Part shown: piece after piece, positions 40,901 through 53,200 of the stretch
Position numbering within the stretch: the stretch's first letter is position 1
Layout: each line of letters opens with the position of its first letter
Assembly: GCA_964035545.1 (NCBI GenBank)
Contig: OZ037772.1
Span: 12,465,818-12,529,817 of the forward strand
DNA: 64,000 bases
Direction: 5' to 3'
Source: Bugula neritina
Lineage: Eukaryota; Bryozoa; Gymnolaemata; Cheilostomatida; Bugulidae
Made by a program: the position numbers and the translations under genes
The notes under the pieces: model-generated
What the model was told of the DNA's origin: nothing
The model's database searches: none
Seen by the model: the letters and a program-made list of their open reading frames with translations, nothing else

Positions 40901-41290
40901 TCATGCAATAAAATTATTTCTTCAACATGTTTGAGCAGTTGTCTTCTCTCTGTTTTATTAGCTCCACCCCAGAAGCCTGCAGCTAAACTAAAAGCTGTTG
41001 ATGTGGATCTGACATCACCAAAAGATGTGAATGTGGATATGACATCATCAGAAGGTGTGAAGTTGGATATGACATCATCAGAAGATGTGAAGTTGGATAT
41101 GACATCATCAGAAGGTGTGAAGTTGGATATGGCGTCGTCAGAAGGTATGAACGTGGATGTGACATCATCAGAAGATGTGAATGTTTACATGGTTATATCG
41201 GATAGTACGCCAGCTGATATACCATCAGAAGACGTGAAAATTGATATGACATCATCAGAAGATGTGAATATTGATATGACATCATCATAA
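37996..41290 (+). CDS. small transmembrane protein with tyrosine-motif tail, adaptor-like (7 exons)
   Basis: Exons 37996-38014, 38201-38333, 38941-39080, 39631-39712, 40174-40265, 40541-40684 and 40962-41290 join in one frame to give 312 residues. There is a short N-terminal outside part (~26 residues) and one membrane segment (27-46, ending CVVLCAIYY) with Cys39 and Cys43, which could be palmitoylated. A basic stop-transfer (RRLRSKR) follows. The long tail has tyrosines in SH2-type settings (RYAMVEMP, TIYFSTP, AIYAEPDV, GVYAYIDP). The last third is an acidic, degenerate 10-residue repeat (SSEDVKLDMT type). The layout resembles type III membrane adaptors such as LAT, PAG or LAX, but I see no sequence homology to them, so the role is inferred from architecture alone. 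It converges on the mucin gene at 42189. Confidence 0.75.
38308..38560. repeat. ~34-bp tandem repeat carrying the exon 2 splice donor
   Basis: The last 26 bases of exon 2 (TGTGCTATTTACTATAGAAG...) with the GTTAGT donor are repeated about seven times from the exon end into the intron. Using a later donor would add an in-frame TAA within one unit. Confidence 0.88.
41010..41290 (+). repeat. coding 30-bp minisatellite in the adaptor-like gene
   Basis: About eight in-frame copies built on GATATGACATCATCAGAAG encode the DMTSSEGVKL-type tail. Confidence 0.85.
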
Positions 41291-41647
41291 GATGTGCAAA
41301 ATGCAGCCTATTAATGCTAAGTATAATAGTTGTTCAGTTTAAGCTGATTCACCATCCAATAAGATTGCATAAAATATTCAGTTTACTTGCATACAGATAC
41401 TAACCAACTTGAATAGTATATCTTACATGACAGCTGTTTAACATTATTCAACTCAAACTATCAGTATTACAGTAAGCATAGGTATAAGATTTATAGGCTT
41501 TTCTGTTGGTAAAAATTTAAAGTATATAATATCTATTTGTATATATAAGACTGCTGTCCAATGAGGTCACACTTATACCTGGTATATGTTTGATATTCAA
41601 CTCTCTACTAATTCTGTTTCAAATGACAATGTGTTTTTGTTGAAGAG

Positions 41648-41657
41648 TTTATTTATT
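41648..41657 (-). promoter_or_regulatory. poly(A) signal candidate of the mucin-like gene
   Basis: Two overlapping TTTATT copies (AATAAA on the minus strand) about 535 bases downstream of the TAG stop. Confidence 0.4.
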
Positions 41658-41753
41658 ATATATTAACACATTAACATAAGTGACTATTCTATAATATTAG
41701 CTGTATAGTTAGTGCTCTATTCGACATGAACTTGCTTTAAGTTTACTTGAGAT

Positions 41754-41759
41754 AATAAA
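41754..41759 (+). promoter_or_regulatory. poly(A) signal candidate of the adaptor-like gene
   Basis: AATAAA about 465 bases after the TAA stop. It lies beyond the minus-strand signal of the convergent mucin gene. Confidence 0.4.
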
Positions 41760-42188
41760 TACGGTGAGTGTAAGGAATATTTTACTTTATACCAGGAGTG
41801 AAATGCATCTGCTGGAGAAATTGTTAGAAGTAAAATTAGCAATAAGACCTGATAAGATTGTCTAACATGTAGAGTTTGTGTAGGAGTATGTAAAATGGGT
41901 AAAGTTGGAGTTGGGCACACATTGGGGTCAAAGGTGAGACCCAGTTTCAGAAGAGTTATATTAGGATAATTCCTTCTAAGAAGTTGCCATGAAGTTAGGT
42001 TTGAAAGTCCCTACTTTTTACTGACAGGTACATCATGCAGTTAGGCTTTTCTCATTCCTAAGACTCCATGCTGATTGGGTTAAGGTCTAGCAGCTTCATG
42101 ATAATTGGTTAATTTACTGGATACTTTAAACTAACTGGCAAGTAAAATAGCCAGGTATTAGCAAATATCAAAGTGTATGAAGTGACTA

Positions 42189-45100
42189 CTAGTCCACATT
42201 TTCAGCAGAATTCTCATTGGCTGCATCATTAAAAGCTGGAGTTTCATTGGCTGTGTCATTAGTTGCTGGTTTGTCAGAGATGGCAGAATTATTGGGTGGA
42301 ACATCATAAAGATTAGCATCAGTAGCTGGACTACCATTGGCTGTACCATTAGTAGCTGGACTATCATTGGCTGTGCCATTAGTAGCTGGACTATCATTGG
42401 CTGGTGGTGACCTTTGTAAAATGCATGATATTGTTAAAATATGTATTTCTAATTTTAGTAAAGTGTAGCAGACAAAGTTTCACAAAACATGAAAACTCTT
42501 AACTGAAAACTAAAGACATTTCAATTATAAACAAAAAAACCATTCTGAAACTTTCTAATCTCTCCACTGCACGTGGAATATAAGCTTAGGGCTGCATATG
42601 AGAGAATGGTAGACAAGATACATAGTTCAGCCTTTTACCTATGGGTTTAGACTTAGTACCATTCGTTATAGCAGTCATATATTTACTGGGTGTCAGTGTA
42701 AACATGTACTTATGAGCAGTGGTCAAGGAACAGAGGCAATGGTGGAGGATTATCACTATTATCACTAATCTGGCCCCTAAGATTCTATGGGCCTCAAATA
42801 TCTAATCAAAGATCCATCTTGCTTATTTGTTCAAGTCTGTCATCTTATTTCAGGCTGTAAGTCTAATCATTGTTTGTGAAAGATAAACTTGAAAGTGAAA
42901 AGAAACATTTAATTAATTGTCAATTTTAAGTATGAAAATAGTAATCATTGTCCCTTGTGTACTGTGTATGTACAAGCATCTATCAGGCTGCTTTGGGGAG
43001 TTTTAAATAGAATAATATGATTTATTATATAATTTATATTCACTGGTTGAAAATAGTTTGTATTCATCTTTATAATTCCACAAATAAAAACCAGCACAAA
43101 TAATACACAGTGACTTGAAAGAGGTTAGCAGAGTGGGCAGATAAACTGCCATTTCAGAAGCTATTGAAATAAGGACAATGGCTATATGCTGAAGAGAGTG
43201 TTTTGGCTTTTTACATTCCACAAAGCTTTATTCATTATTTAATCACTAATTTCACATGCACCTTATTGTATACAAGCCTAAGCTAAGAGGAAAACAAATA
43301 GGGACACCCTCTACATACCCCCTCACTTTGACCACAGCTTGGTGTACTTACGAGGCTGCTGAGAAAATGGGTGTGGCAGTAGAGACCTTGACCTCAGAGT
43401 CAGACTGCACTACGACAGCATCTAGGTCGGTGATTGCTGCTGAGGGTTCAACTGACCGGGTGCTGGGAGTAGAGTTCTTCCTGAAGAGTGTGGCGTCTTC
43501 TGAGAAGCTGTGAGTGGCTCGGGAGATGGGGTGGTACACTGACGTCCCCTCATATCTCTGCATCGGGTAATCGACTAGAGACCTGGAGTGAACTTCTTCT
43601 TTACTTCTGCACCTGTGAGAGTAGGTATTGAGTATATACTTACTCTCACAGAGTATATATACTTACTCTTACAGTATAACTTACTCCTACAGTATAACTT
43701 ACTCATACAGTATAACTTACTCATACAGTATAACTTACTCCTACAGTATAACTTACTCATACAGTATAACTTACTCCTACAGTATATACTTACTCATACA
43801 GTATATATACTTACTCATACAGTATATATACTTATTCCTACAGTATATATATTTACTCATACAGTATATATACTTATTCCTACAGTATATATATTTACTC
43901 TTACAGTATATATATTTACTCCTACAGTATATGTACTTACTCCCACAGTCTATATACTTACACTTACAGGATATATATTTACTCCTACAGTGTATACTTA
44001 CTCATACAGTATATATACTTACTCATACAGTATAACTTACTCATACAGTATAACTTACTCATGCAGTATAACTTACTCATGCAGTATAACTTATTCCTAC
44101 AATATATATACTTACTCATACAGTATAACTTACTCATACAGTATAACTTACTCATGCAGTATAACTTATTCCTACAGTATATATACTTACTCATACAGTA
44201 TAACTTACTCATACAGTATAACTTACCTTTACAGTATAACTTACTCCTACAGTATATGTACTTACACTTACAGTATATATACTTACTCCTACAGTATAAC
44301 TTACTCCTACAGCATATATACTTACTCCTACAGTATATATATTTACTCCTACAGTATATATATTTACTCCTACAGTATATATATTTACTCCTACAGTATA
44401 TATATTTACTCCTACAGTATATGTACTTACTCCCACAGTCTATATACTTACACTTACAGGATATATATTTACTCCTACAGTGTATACTTACTCATACAGT
44501 ATATATACTTACTCATACAGTATATATACTTACTCATACAGTATATATACTTACTCATACAGTATATATACTTACTCATACAGTATAACTTACTCCTACA
44601 GCATATATACTTACTCCTACAGTATATATATTTACTCCTACAGTATATATATTTACTCCTACAGTATATGTACTTACTCCCACAGTCTATATACTTACAC
44701 TTACAGGATATATATTTACTCCTACAGTGTATACTTACTCATACAGTATATATACTTACACTTACAGTCTATATACTTACTCCTACAGTATAACTTACTC
44801 CTACAGTGTACGTGACAAGACGCTAACTCACTGATAACACCACTGGTTCTTCACGCAGCAGATAGTCAGCATGATAAGTATGAAGAGGAGGACAGCACCG
44901 GCTGTCACACAAACAGGTATGACGTATGGAGGTAGGTTTGCTTCTATCTCTACAGGTATTATACAAAGTAGTTACACCAGAATGGTGCTTTGAATCTTGT
45001 GTTATAATTACAAATTACATAATTACAATTATCATTACAAGGGTGTTACAAGTGTTATATAAATTCCTATTAGTAGACTAAGATTTTGGACTTTGAAGTT

Positions 45101-48100
45101 GCAAATGATGGGCCTAGAAATTTGCATTCTGTTTATGATATGTAATTTTCTCATTCAAGTTGTTTGACATTTCAAATATCATTAACATAACCTGAGTTTA
45201 AGTACTATATTAACTAGAAGGGGAATACTACAAACAGTATGTGAAATGCTTTGGCTTTTGAGTTATATAGCAATACTACTTCACTGTTTCCCTCATCCCT
45301 TTCTTTTCTGCCTGATCATATAGCTAGAAATAGACTTAGAGTTTGCGTTAGTAAGATAACTCCTGAGTTCGTGTGTTCTGTAACGCACCCTCAATACAGG
45401 CTGGTAGACAAGATCCAAACTGCCACACTCCGTCTACGCATGTAGCCTCAGCACTTTCGCATTCTGTTGAATATCCTTCATCACACGTGTACGTAACTCT
45501 AGTGTTGTGAGGGTACTCAGTCTTCACGGGTGAATAGTCACCATTCTCTGTAGATGGAGGTTTCGAGCAGACGTCGTTTTCTACAATTAGTGTGTAGATT
45601 AAACAGGTAACTTGCAGTATACCAGCAGTATACCTACAGCTCACCTACAGTATACCTACAGTATACCAGGAGTATACCTACAGTGTACCTACAGTATACC
45701 TACAGTATACCTACAGTATACCTACAGTGTACCTACAGTATACCTACAGTATACCTACAGTATACTTACAGTATACCTACAGTATACCTACAGTATACCT
45801 ACAGTATACCTACAGTATACCTACAGTATACCTACAGTGTACTTATACTTTCATTGCAAAAAGACATACCTTGGTTGCTGCAGCTTAAGCCTGTAAACCC
45901 AGCGTCACACTCACATCGGGGGTATCCCCTGCCCCCCTCTGGCTCTCTACATTTTCCATTAGCTCCACAGTTGATTAGATAGACATTGGGTGATACTTGT
46001 GTATTGCATTTGTACCCTCCTAGGAAAGACAACTCCCACATTACTAGTACGCTATGCACTAAACTCTCTCAACATACAATTCATAGATAGCCTTAAAATT
46101 ATACTTTTTTCTTTCTTTTATTTTTGGAAATATTTACTTCTAACCACCAGCTCTTGAAGACAGCTTCTGGTACATTCTCCACTAATCTGCAGATGAACTT
46201 ACGGTGCCAACTTAAGTAACCATATAGTTTTGGTGACAATGTGAAGAGATTTTGAGCTGTATAATACTTACCAACAACTGATATGTCTGAAAATTTAATC
46301 ATTTGCTGATCTGAAATGGTTGTGCCATCAAAGGTCAGTTGAAAGTCATTGCTCTGGAGCTGGGAAAAAGCTGTCTGTACGATGTCCGTCACTGATACAA
46401 CCCCCGAGAACTTCACTTGATACTCCACCACTGTGCTGAGACTGCAAGGAATTTTCATTTTAAAAGTGAGGGGACAATTCTAAACTCTTAAAACCCAAAT
46501 TATGTAAGTAATAGTTTTAAATCTGGAGATGAACATTTTACAGCTTAGAATTTAGAGTTAATTGTTTTAAATCAATCAACTTTGCTTTAAAAAATATCTT
46601 GAAAAATTAAACTATCAATAATGCTCAAAAATATCTTAATTCCTGGTTTCCAATTCTAAATTAGCCTTTAGTAAAATGCTCAGAGTTGTAGCAGTCTTAC
46701 AGCTGTGTCAAATAACACAATAACTTCCTTTATGAGTTATCTCTACATACTTGGCTGTTGGATATACTTGGGGAAAACTAGTTCCTTGCTGTGGAGAATC
46801 AAAGCATCAAATTTGAAACGAAATCTCAGCAATGGCACTCAATATAATCAAATTGCTGTGAGACTGTATTGTTTGCTTTAAGATCAACAACATATATTAT
46901 CATATTGCCTTTTTCTTACTTCCTTCTTAATGAGTGAAGCATTGAATAATAATCTTGGGCAAACATACTTCCTTGGAGAGAAACAATGGCTGATAAGGAA
47001 CCTTCTGATAGCCTAGTAGCCAATAAGCGGCTGGTATCTTAGTTAAGTAGCTCTGCAGATGAGCTGAGGTGGCCTAAGGTGGCCTAAGGTGGGCTAAGGC
47101 AGGCTAAGGTGGGTTTAAGCTATCAATCACTGCCAGTGTAAAACAAAATTAAATATTGATGCAGCAACCACTCCTGCTTGCATGTGAAATAAAAACATAA
47201 ATAAGTTTAAAAGTTCTGTTTGGTCTGTGTTTTAGGGAGGGGGGGGTGTGATAGCCCGCCCTGCACATGTCATGTACATGATTGGAGCAAGAGCTAAAGT
47301 CACTCAGTGCTTCTTGCTCTGAAGCTGTACACAGGTTTCCTCAGGTTCCCCCAGGTACACCCAGGTCAAGTCACTCAACAACTAGTCATACAAATATTAC
47401 TTGCACACAAAGTAAAGCATAGTTTCCTACTGCTATGATCATACTTGGTTAGGGCACGTTTACGTCGGCTCCCCGTAGCAACTCCCTGCACACTGATGAT
47501 TTCTATGTCCCTGTACTGTGCTAACGAGTCATACAATGGAGCTAAGGCTTGCTTCATGGAGTTGTCAAACTCTTGCCGCTCTGCAGACGTGTTGTCGTTC
47601 CAGTTGGTGTCAAACTTCAGGCTGAACACCTGACTGACCTTCACCTCTGTAACACAGTGGTGACTCGTGATAGCATCGACATTAGAGTTTTAAAAAAAAT
47701 ATAGTTCAAGTTAAAGGAATTTAAATCTCTTAAACTCATAATATTTATACTAAGTGTGGTTGCAGCTGACTCAGCATGTACAAGAGGAAGCTCTGAATAC
47801 GTGTAGGAAGTTGGGTGTAGGCTGAGCACATGCTGCTGTAGTTTAAACAGAGCTAAGGAAATTATATTCTTACTGTGACAACCACCAGCTGTTGTAACAG
47901 AACCCTGCAAGTCTTCAAGCTAAATTTATTTTGAAATTTTGAAATATATTGAGAAGGAGAAACATCTGCAAGTGTTGAACAGAATAGCGATCAGCTTAGC
48001 AAAGGTTTCTATCACTAGTTATTATAAACCAAGGGGCAGAAAGCTGATCATGCTGCAATGACATACTAAAACATAGGCTAAAGATGAACTCTACAGAGCT

Positions 48101-49511
48101 TATGACTCATACCTGTAGATTCCAGTCCAGCTGTTGTAGTCTCGCTGATTGCTGACCCTGTTGTCATGCTTGCTGTCGTGAGAGTAGCGTTGGGTACTGC
48201 TGTTGTGAGAGTAGCGTTGGGTACTGCTGTTGTGAGAGTAGCGTTGGGTACTGCTGTCATATTCATTGCTGCCGTTGAGTCAGTGGTAACTGTTGATGAC
48301 GTCATCGCTGTTGTAGTGGTTTGGTTGCCAGAAAAGGTCATGTTGACACTTACTGTTGAGTTTAGAGTCGGAGTTGTCATATTAGGTTGTTCAGAAGTAG
48401 CTGAAGATGTCGGCAAAGTTGAAGTGTCAGGTGATGGTGTTGTGGTGTTAGACGAAGATGACGATGATGTTGCAGTGGGAGGTATAGCTGTAGCTGTGGC
48501 AGTAGATTGAGTTGTAGCTGTGGCAGTAGATTGAGTTGTAGTTGGTGGTGTGGTGGTTGGGGGTATAGCTGTAGCTGTGGCAGTAGACTGAGTTGTAGCT
48601 GTGGCAGTAGATTGAGTTGTAGTTGGTGGTGTGGTGGTTGGGGGTATAGCTGTAGCTGTGGCAGTAGACTGAGTTGTAGCTGTGGCAGTAGATTGAGTTG
48701 TAGTTGGTGGTGTGGTGGTTGGGGGTATAGCTGTAGCTGTGGCAGTAGACTGAGTTGTAGTTGATGGTGCGCTAGTAGATTGAGCTGTAGTCGGTAGTGT
48801 GGCAGTAGATTGAGCTGTAGTTGGTGGTGTGGTGGTTGGGGGTATAGTTGTAGCTGTGGCAGTAGATTGAGCTGTAGTTGGTGGTGTGGTGGTTGGGGGT
48901 ATAGCTGTAGCTGTGGCAGTAGATTGAGCTGTAGTTGGTGGTGTGGTGGTTGGGGGTATAGCTGTAGCTGTGGCAGTAGACTGAGTTGTAGCTGTGGCAG
49001 TAGATTGAGTTGTAGTTGGTGGTGTGGTGGTTGGGGGTATAGCTGTAGCTGTGGCAGTAGATTGAGCTGTAGTTGGTGGTGTGGTGGTTGGGGGTATAGC
49101 TGTAGCTGTGGCAGTAGACTGAGTTGTAGCTGTGGCAGTAGATTGAGTTGTAGTTGATGGTGCGCTAGTAGATTGAGCTGTAGTCGGTAGTGTGGCAGTA
49201 GATTGAGCTGTAGTTGGTGGTGTGGTGGTTGAGGGTATAGTTGTAGCTGTGGCAGTAGATTGAGCTGTAGCTGGTGGTGTGGTGGTAGATTGAGCTGTAG
49301 TTGTGCTCACTGACAAATGAATGCCAATAAGCAAACAACAAATCTGCAAGAGAATAAGAAAGTTGCTGACAACATAGACGCTGCTCAAAATCTCGGCAGC
49401 AAATGAAATTTTCAACAGAAATGAATTAAATTCAAAGCTTCTCTAACAAGACTTCTTTCAGCAAAAGTAAGAGCAACTCACCAAACTGGCAGGCAAACTT
49501 GGTAGCATCAT
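42189..49511 (-). CDS. membrane mucin-like receptor: Thr/Ser/Pro repeats, SEA, EGF, sushi, TM, tyrosine tail (9 exons)
   Basis: Exons in transcript order: 49482-49511, 48113-49343, 47445-47646, 46272-46441, 45870-46019, 45389-45580, 44832-44949, 43352-43612, 42189-42411. They give 858 residues in one frame. A signal peptide is split over exons 1-2 (MMLPSLPASL, then ICCLLIGIHLSVS). Residues ~33-410 are mucin-type Thr/Ser/Pro repeats (STATATAIPPTTTPP). ~421-540 is an SEA domain (VFSLKFDTNW...; VVEYQVKFSG) with a furin-type RRKR at 481-484. Next come an EGF module (CGANGKC...YPRCECDAGFTGLSC), a sushi module (YTCDEGYSTECE...) and a membrane segment (YVIPVCVTAGAVLLFILIML). The tail has tyrosines (DYPM, RYEG, VYHP, LYDVPP) and ends in PATNGTAND repeats. 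Likely an O-glycosylated cell-surface protein; ligand and partners unknown. Confidence 0.85.
43630..44815. repeat. 16-20 bp tandem repeat filling mucin-like intron 7
   Basis: About seventy units of the TATACTTACTCATACAG / TATAACTTACTCCTACAG type, with a higher-order period visible (43910-44020 recurs at 44400-44500 and 44650-44740). On the transcribed strand every unit contains GAGTAAGTATA, a donor-like string. Long open frames here are low-complexity artefacts. Confidence 0.93.
45612..45845. repeat. 11-bp tandem repeat (AGTATACCTAC) in mucin-like intron 5
   Basis: About twenty copies. On the minus strand each gives GTAGGTATACT, a donor-like string, between the EGF and sushi exons. Confidence 0.9.
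48500..49310 (-). repeat. coding minisatellite of the mucin domain
   Basis: In-frame higher-order repeats encode STATATTQSTATATAIPPTT-type segments. Block order repeats (for example 48770-48850 and 49150-49230), pointing to recent duplication within exon 2. Confidence 0.9.
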
Positions 49512-50269
49512 GTTGGATAATAAGTCAGCAATCTGGAGAGAAGTAGATACTCGACATCAAAGTGAAACTACTACAAGGAAGTGAACTGGTGCTACTATGT
49601 CCCCAATACCGAGCTGCTACCTCGTCAGTGAGTGATTCAAATTGATGAAAGAAAGCTATGCAGGTGATATCTATTGTAAATACCTCTACACCAATGAGCA
49701 GAGCACAATGGACTCCTAAATCGCTGATTCTCTTCAACAATCACAATAATAGAAGTTTGAAGTTTATAGCCCTTTGTATTGAACTTATTACATCAAAGTC
49801 AAGGAGACAGATGGTATTATGATAGCAATCTCTTTAGTGCTGGGATTGTGTTTGTTTACCCTCAGTCTATATCAAATTATTGCTATTAGGTAACTTAATT
49901 AGTTTGGTAGAGAGGCTGGTTCTAAACTCATACCTCTGCTGGTGTAAAGCATAGTGGGCGGAGCTAAACACCCTCTAGTTTGATCTTTTCTAAAACCTCA
50001 ATTCTTATTGGAGCAATTGCATGGATTTATGTCGGCCACAAAATTGTACCTAGACTGAGAGTAGCACCCCCCCTACCCACCCTTTATGTTATAGTATTAC
50101 TATTGGTTACTTAGTCTACAAGTAAACTCTGAAATTATAGAACTGAAAGTTTATTTTATACAATATAAAGTCACATTCCAGAAACAGATTTTTAGGCTAA
50201 AGCATAATGGCTGGCCTAGTGTCACACACTCCGTGTCCCATCACAGTAACGTCACGCACTCCAGTCACA
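49512..50269. other. intergenic between chitin synthase 3' end and mucin-like gene
   Basis: Holds the mucin-like 5' UTR and promoter (minus strand) and the chitin synthase 3' UTR. No further gene seen. Confidence 0.55.
50150..50155 (-). promoter_or_regulatory. poly(A) signal of chitin synthase
   Basis: TTTATT on the plus strand, about 115 bases downstream of the TGA stop. Confidence 0.55.
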
Positions 50270-53200
50270 TCAAACGTCCAACAAACCGCAGCTGGAATTA
50301 GACGTCAAAATCAGGTCTTTCAAATATGGTTGCCTTCCGTGGGAATCAGCGTTGTTATTAGCTTCCAGATGACACACCTCCTTGCTATTAGGACACACCC
50401 CCTTGTTATTAGGACACACCCCTCTGCTAGTAGGACACACCCCTTTGCTATTAGGACACACCTCTGATATGTTTACACCTACAAAGTAGAAAATTAATTG
50501 AAAAAAAAATAATTGCACTTTCAAACGAAGAAAGATGTGAAAAGTATTATAATATTGTGGATAATAAACGTTCCTTTATGTTAGTAGTGAAGCTTTACTT
50601 AAATTTCCTACTAAGTTTCAGGATGTGACTAACAGTTGTTTACTTTCAGAGTTGAAGAGAAAATAACTCCCATGATACTATAGATGTTAGCATAATCAAT
50701 ATAATACTATGATTATTATGATATAACATACTAATATACTATAATATAATACAGTAATATAATAATATAATATCATAATAATATATTATCATAGTATATA
50801 TAATGATATAATGCAATTAATTTACCATTAAATATACTGTAATATAATACCATAAATATAATAGTTTGAGAACATAAATATAATGCTGTAACACTGTATT
50901 TTTATAGTAATATTAACTGAAGGATCATGGGTCAGCTGTGATTGGAGTTATGACATCATGGCTTTTTGTACTGCAGGTGAGAATCTTTCTGATAGCCGAG
51001 AACAGAATGCATGTAACAGCTGGAGCCGTATTGACTCACCTGATAGCCTGAGGTCTCTCAGCTGCTGAACTATAGACCGGGCGGTCAACACGTCTGCCTC
51101 TACACGCCCCGCAGATCTGCGTAGCCTGAGACAGCTCCACAGGTAAGAAATTAGACTTCCAGCACGCAGGTAAAGCACGCAGACAAAATGAATAATAGCC
51201 AATGCACCAAACATGATCAAACAAGTCAGAGCTGCAAAATAGACGGTAGAGTTACACTAGAGTTTATTGAGTGTATTTATATAATATTCAAACATTTCAA
51301 TGAAATATTTATTTCTAAAATTCAGAAGTTAAATTTTAATCAAAGTTTTTATTTATAAGTTATATATTTATTGCAAACAAACTGTCATGATGCAGATCAC
51401 ATTCTATGTTTTCAAGTATAACATAAGCACATTATATTGTCAATTGAAGCCAATGCAACTCGTATACTGATCTGATTGCTGGAAACTAATAGATATGATA
51501 AGATAACTTCTATGCATTGCTTAGTATCTACTACTATATTCAATAGCTCTGAACAGCTAGCTAGTCTGTGACTCACTAGCTGAGGTCAAGGTCAAAGTTG
51601 AACAGAAAATACTCACCGACCGGATCTATCCGTGACTCATCTGAGAGCTCAATATAGCTTGAGTTCTTCTGTATGTAGTAACACAGATACACAGTGAGTC
51701 CATTTATACCAAAGTACACAGCTATAGACTTGTTTCTGAGACTAAGAAGGTCATTCTGCAGCATAGCCTCAGTTTCTATACTCGGCGAGTAGGGCTTTAG
51801 GTAACCTCTGATGAGACTTTTCCAAAATAGAATTTCATTTTCATCTAAGAAACTGGTCTACAAAAGATAATTGCAAGCAGTCACTTTAAATACTGAAGTA
51901 TTTTTTTATTTTTCCATAGTTAATGTGCTGAGAGAGGGGAAACAACTTTAAATCACAATTTTTATAAAGTTTTGTAGTTAAAATATTGCAATAGATTCAT
52001 AATTAGACATCCAAAAGTATTTTATTAATATTTCTCTATTACAAAATTACACAATTTGAAAATATCATTTCAGCAATTATGAATCCCAGTTTGTAGATGA
52101 ATAAATGGTAATTGTCTGCTCTCTGTTTACTTACTCTAAATTTCTCAAGACTTCTACTCTCCAGCCAACTCGGATTGACAAGATCATTGATTGACTGAGA
52201 GCGCTTTCTTCCAGCTCGGTTTGAGGGGGGCGTCCTCTCGCGCGTCCCCCAACTGATGACATTGAGATTCATGACGCAGTAAATAATAAGAATCATGCTG
52301 GTTGTAGGCATCATCGTGTAGTAGAGGTAGAGAGGAAGTAGGTCAAGGACTTCCCGGGGATGCATAATAGCGGTTAGTGTCGATAGGGAGCTTAGAACTA
52401 AATAATAATGCAATAACATGCTACTTATATACAGTACACAATGTGATGATAATACTGATTGTATATATTCATAAGACTGGTATTGTAGCGGCACACATAC
52501 TGATGACGGCCAGCGCCAAGGGAGAACTGAAACTGCTATCCGCAGCTGAGTAGGATTGGAAGAGGAAGTAGAGAGAACTCAAAACGGCGTAGTACACTGA
52601 GAGGACGCGGGCGACCTTGACCTGGCTGTCTCTAGCCAAGACTAAGCACAGAACTGCATAGAGTAGGGGTGGCGCTATCGACCCAAGGTAGGCTTCTTCT
52701 AAGGTGAGCTGGAACACCTGAAATATTCAGATTGTAATGCGGAGCTGAGCCGGTCTCTGGAAACAGTGGAACTGAAGGAATAGAGAAATGGCAAACAGAT
52801 AACTTAAACTAGGAAATGTGAACATAACTTCAGTTATTATGAGAACCAGGAAGGTAGGCTGAGTTACTCACTCCAGTGTTGGCATAGACTAAAAACAGAA
52901 TGATATAAGATGGACCAATCAGAGTGAACAGGAGAATCAAACTCTGGAAGAGGAGGTAAGAAAGTGAGATGTCTTGGTTCTTGTGATAAGAGTTCCGCCA
53001 TTTGATGAGCAGGTCCAGCTGATTGACTACGGTAGATACAGTCCAGCGGCGTCTCTGTCAACGTGACATATATACTCTGTGTGACATATATACTCTACTT
53101 CACATATATACTCTGCGTGACATATATATACTCTGCATGTGACATATATACTCTGCGTGACATATATATACTCTGCATGTGACATATATATATATATATA

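Noticed and set aside
43588-44793. 401-codon Tyr/Ser/Ile-rich open frame
   Set aside because: It is a translation of the intron minisatellite opposite the mucin-like gene, with no start context and no family similarity.
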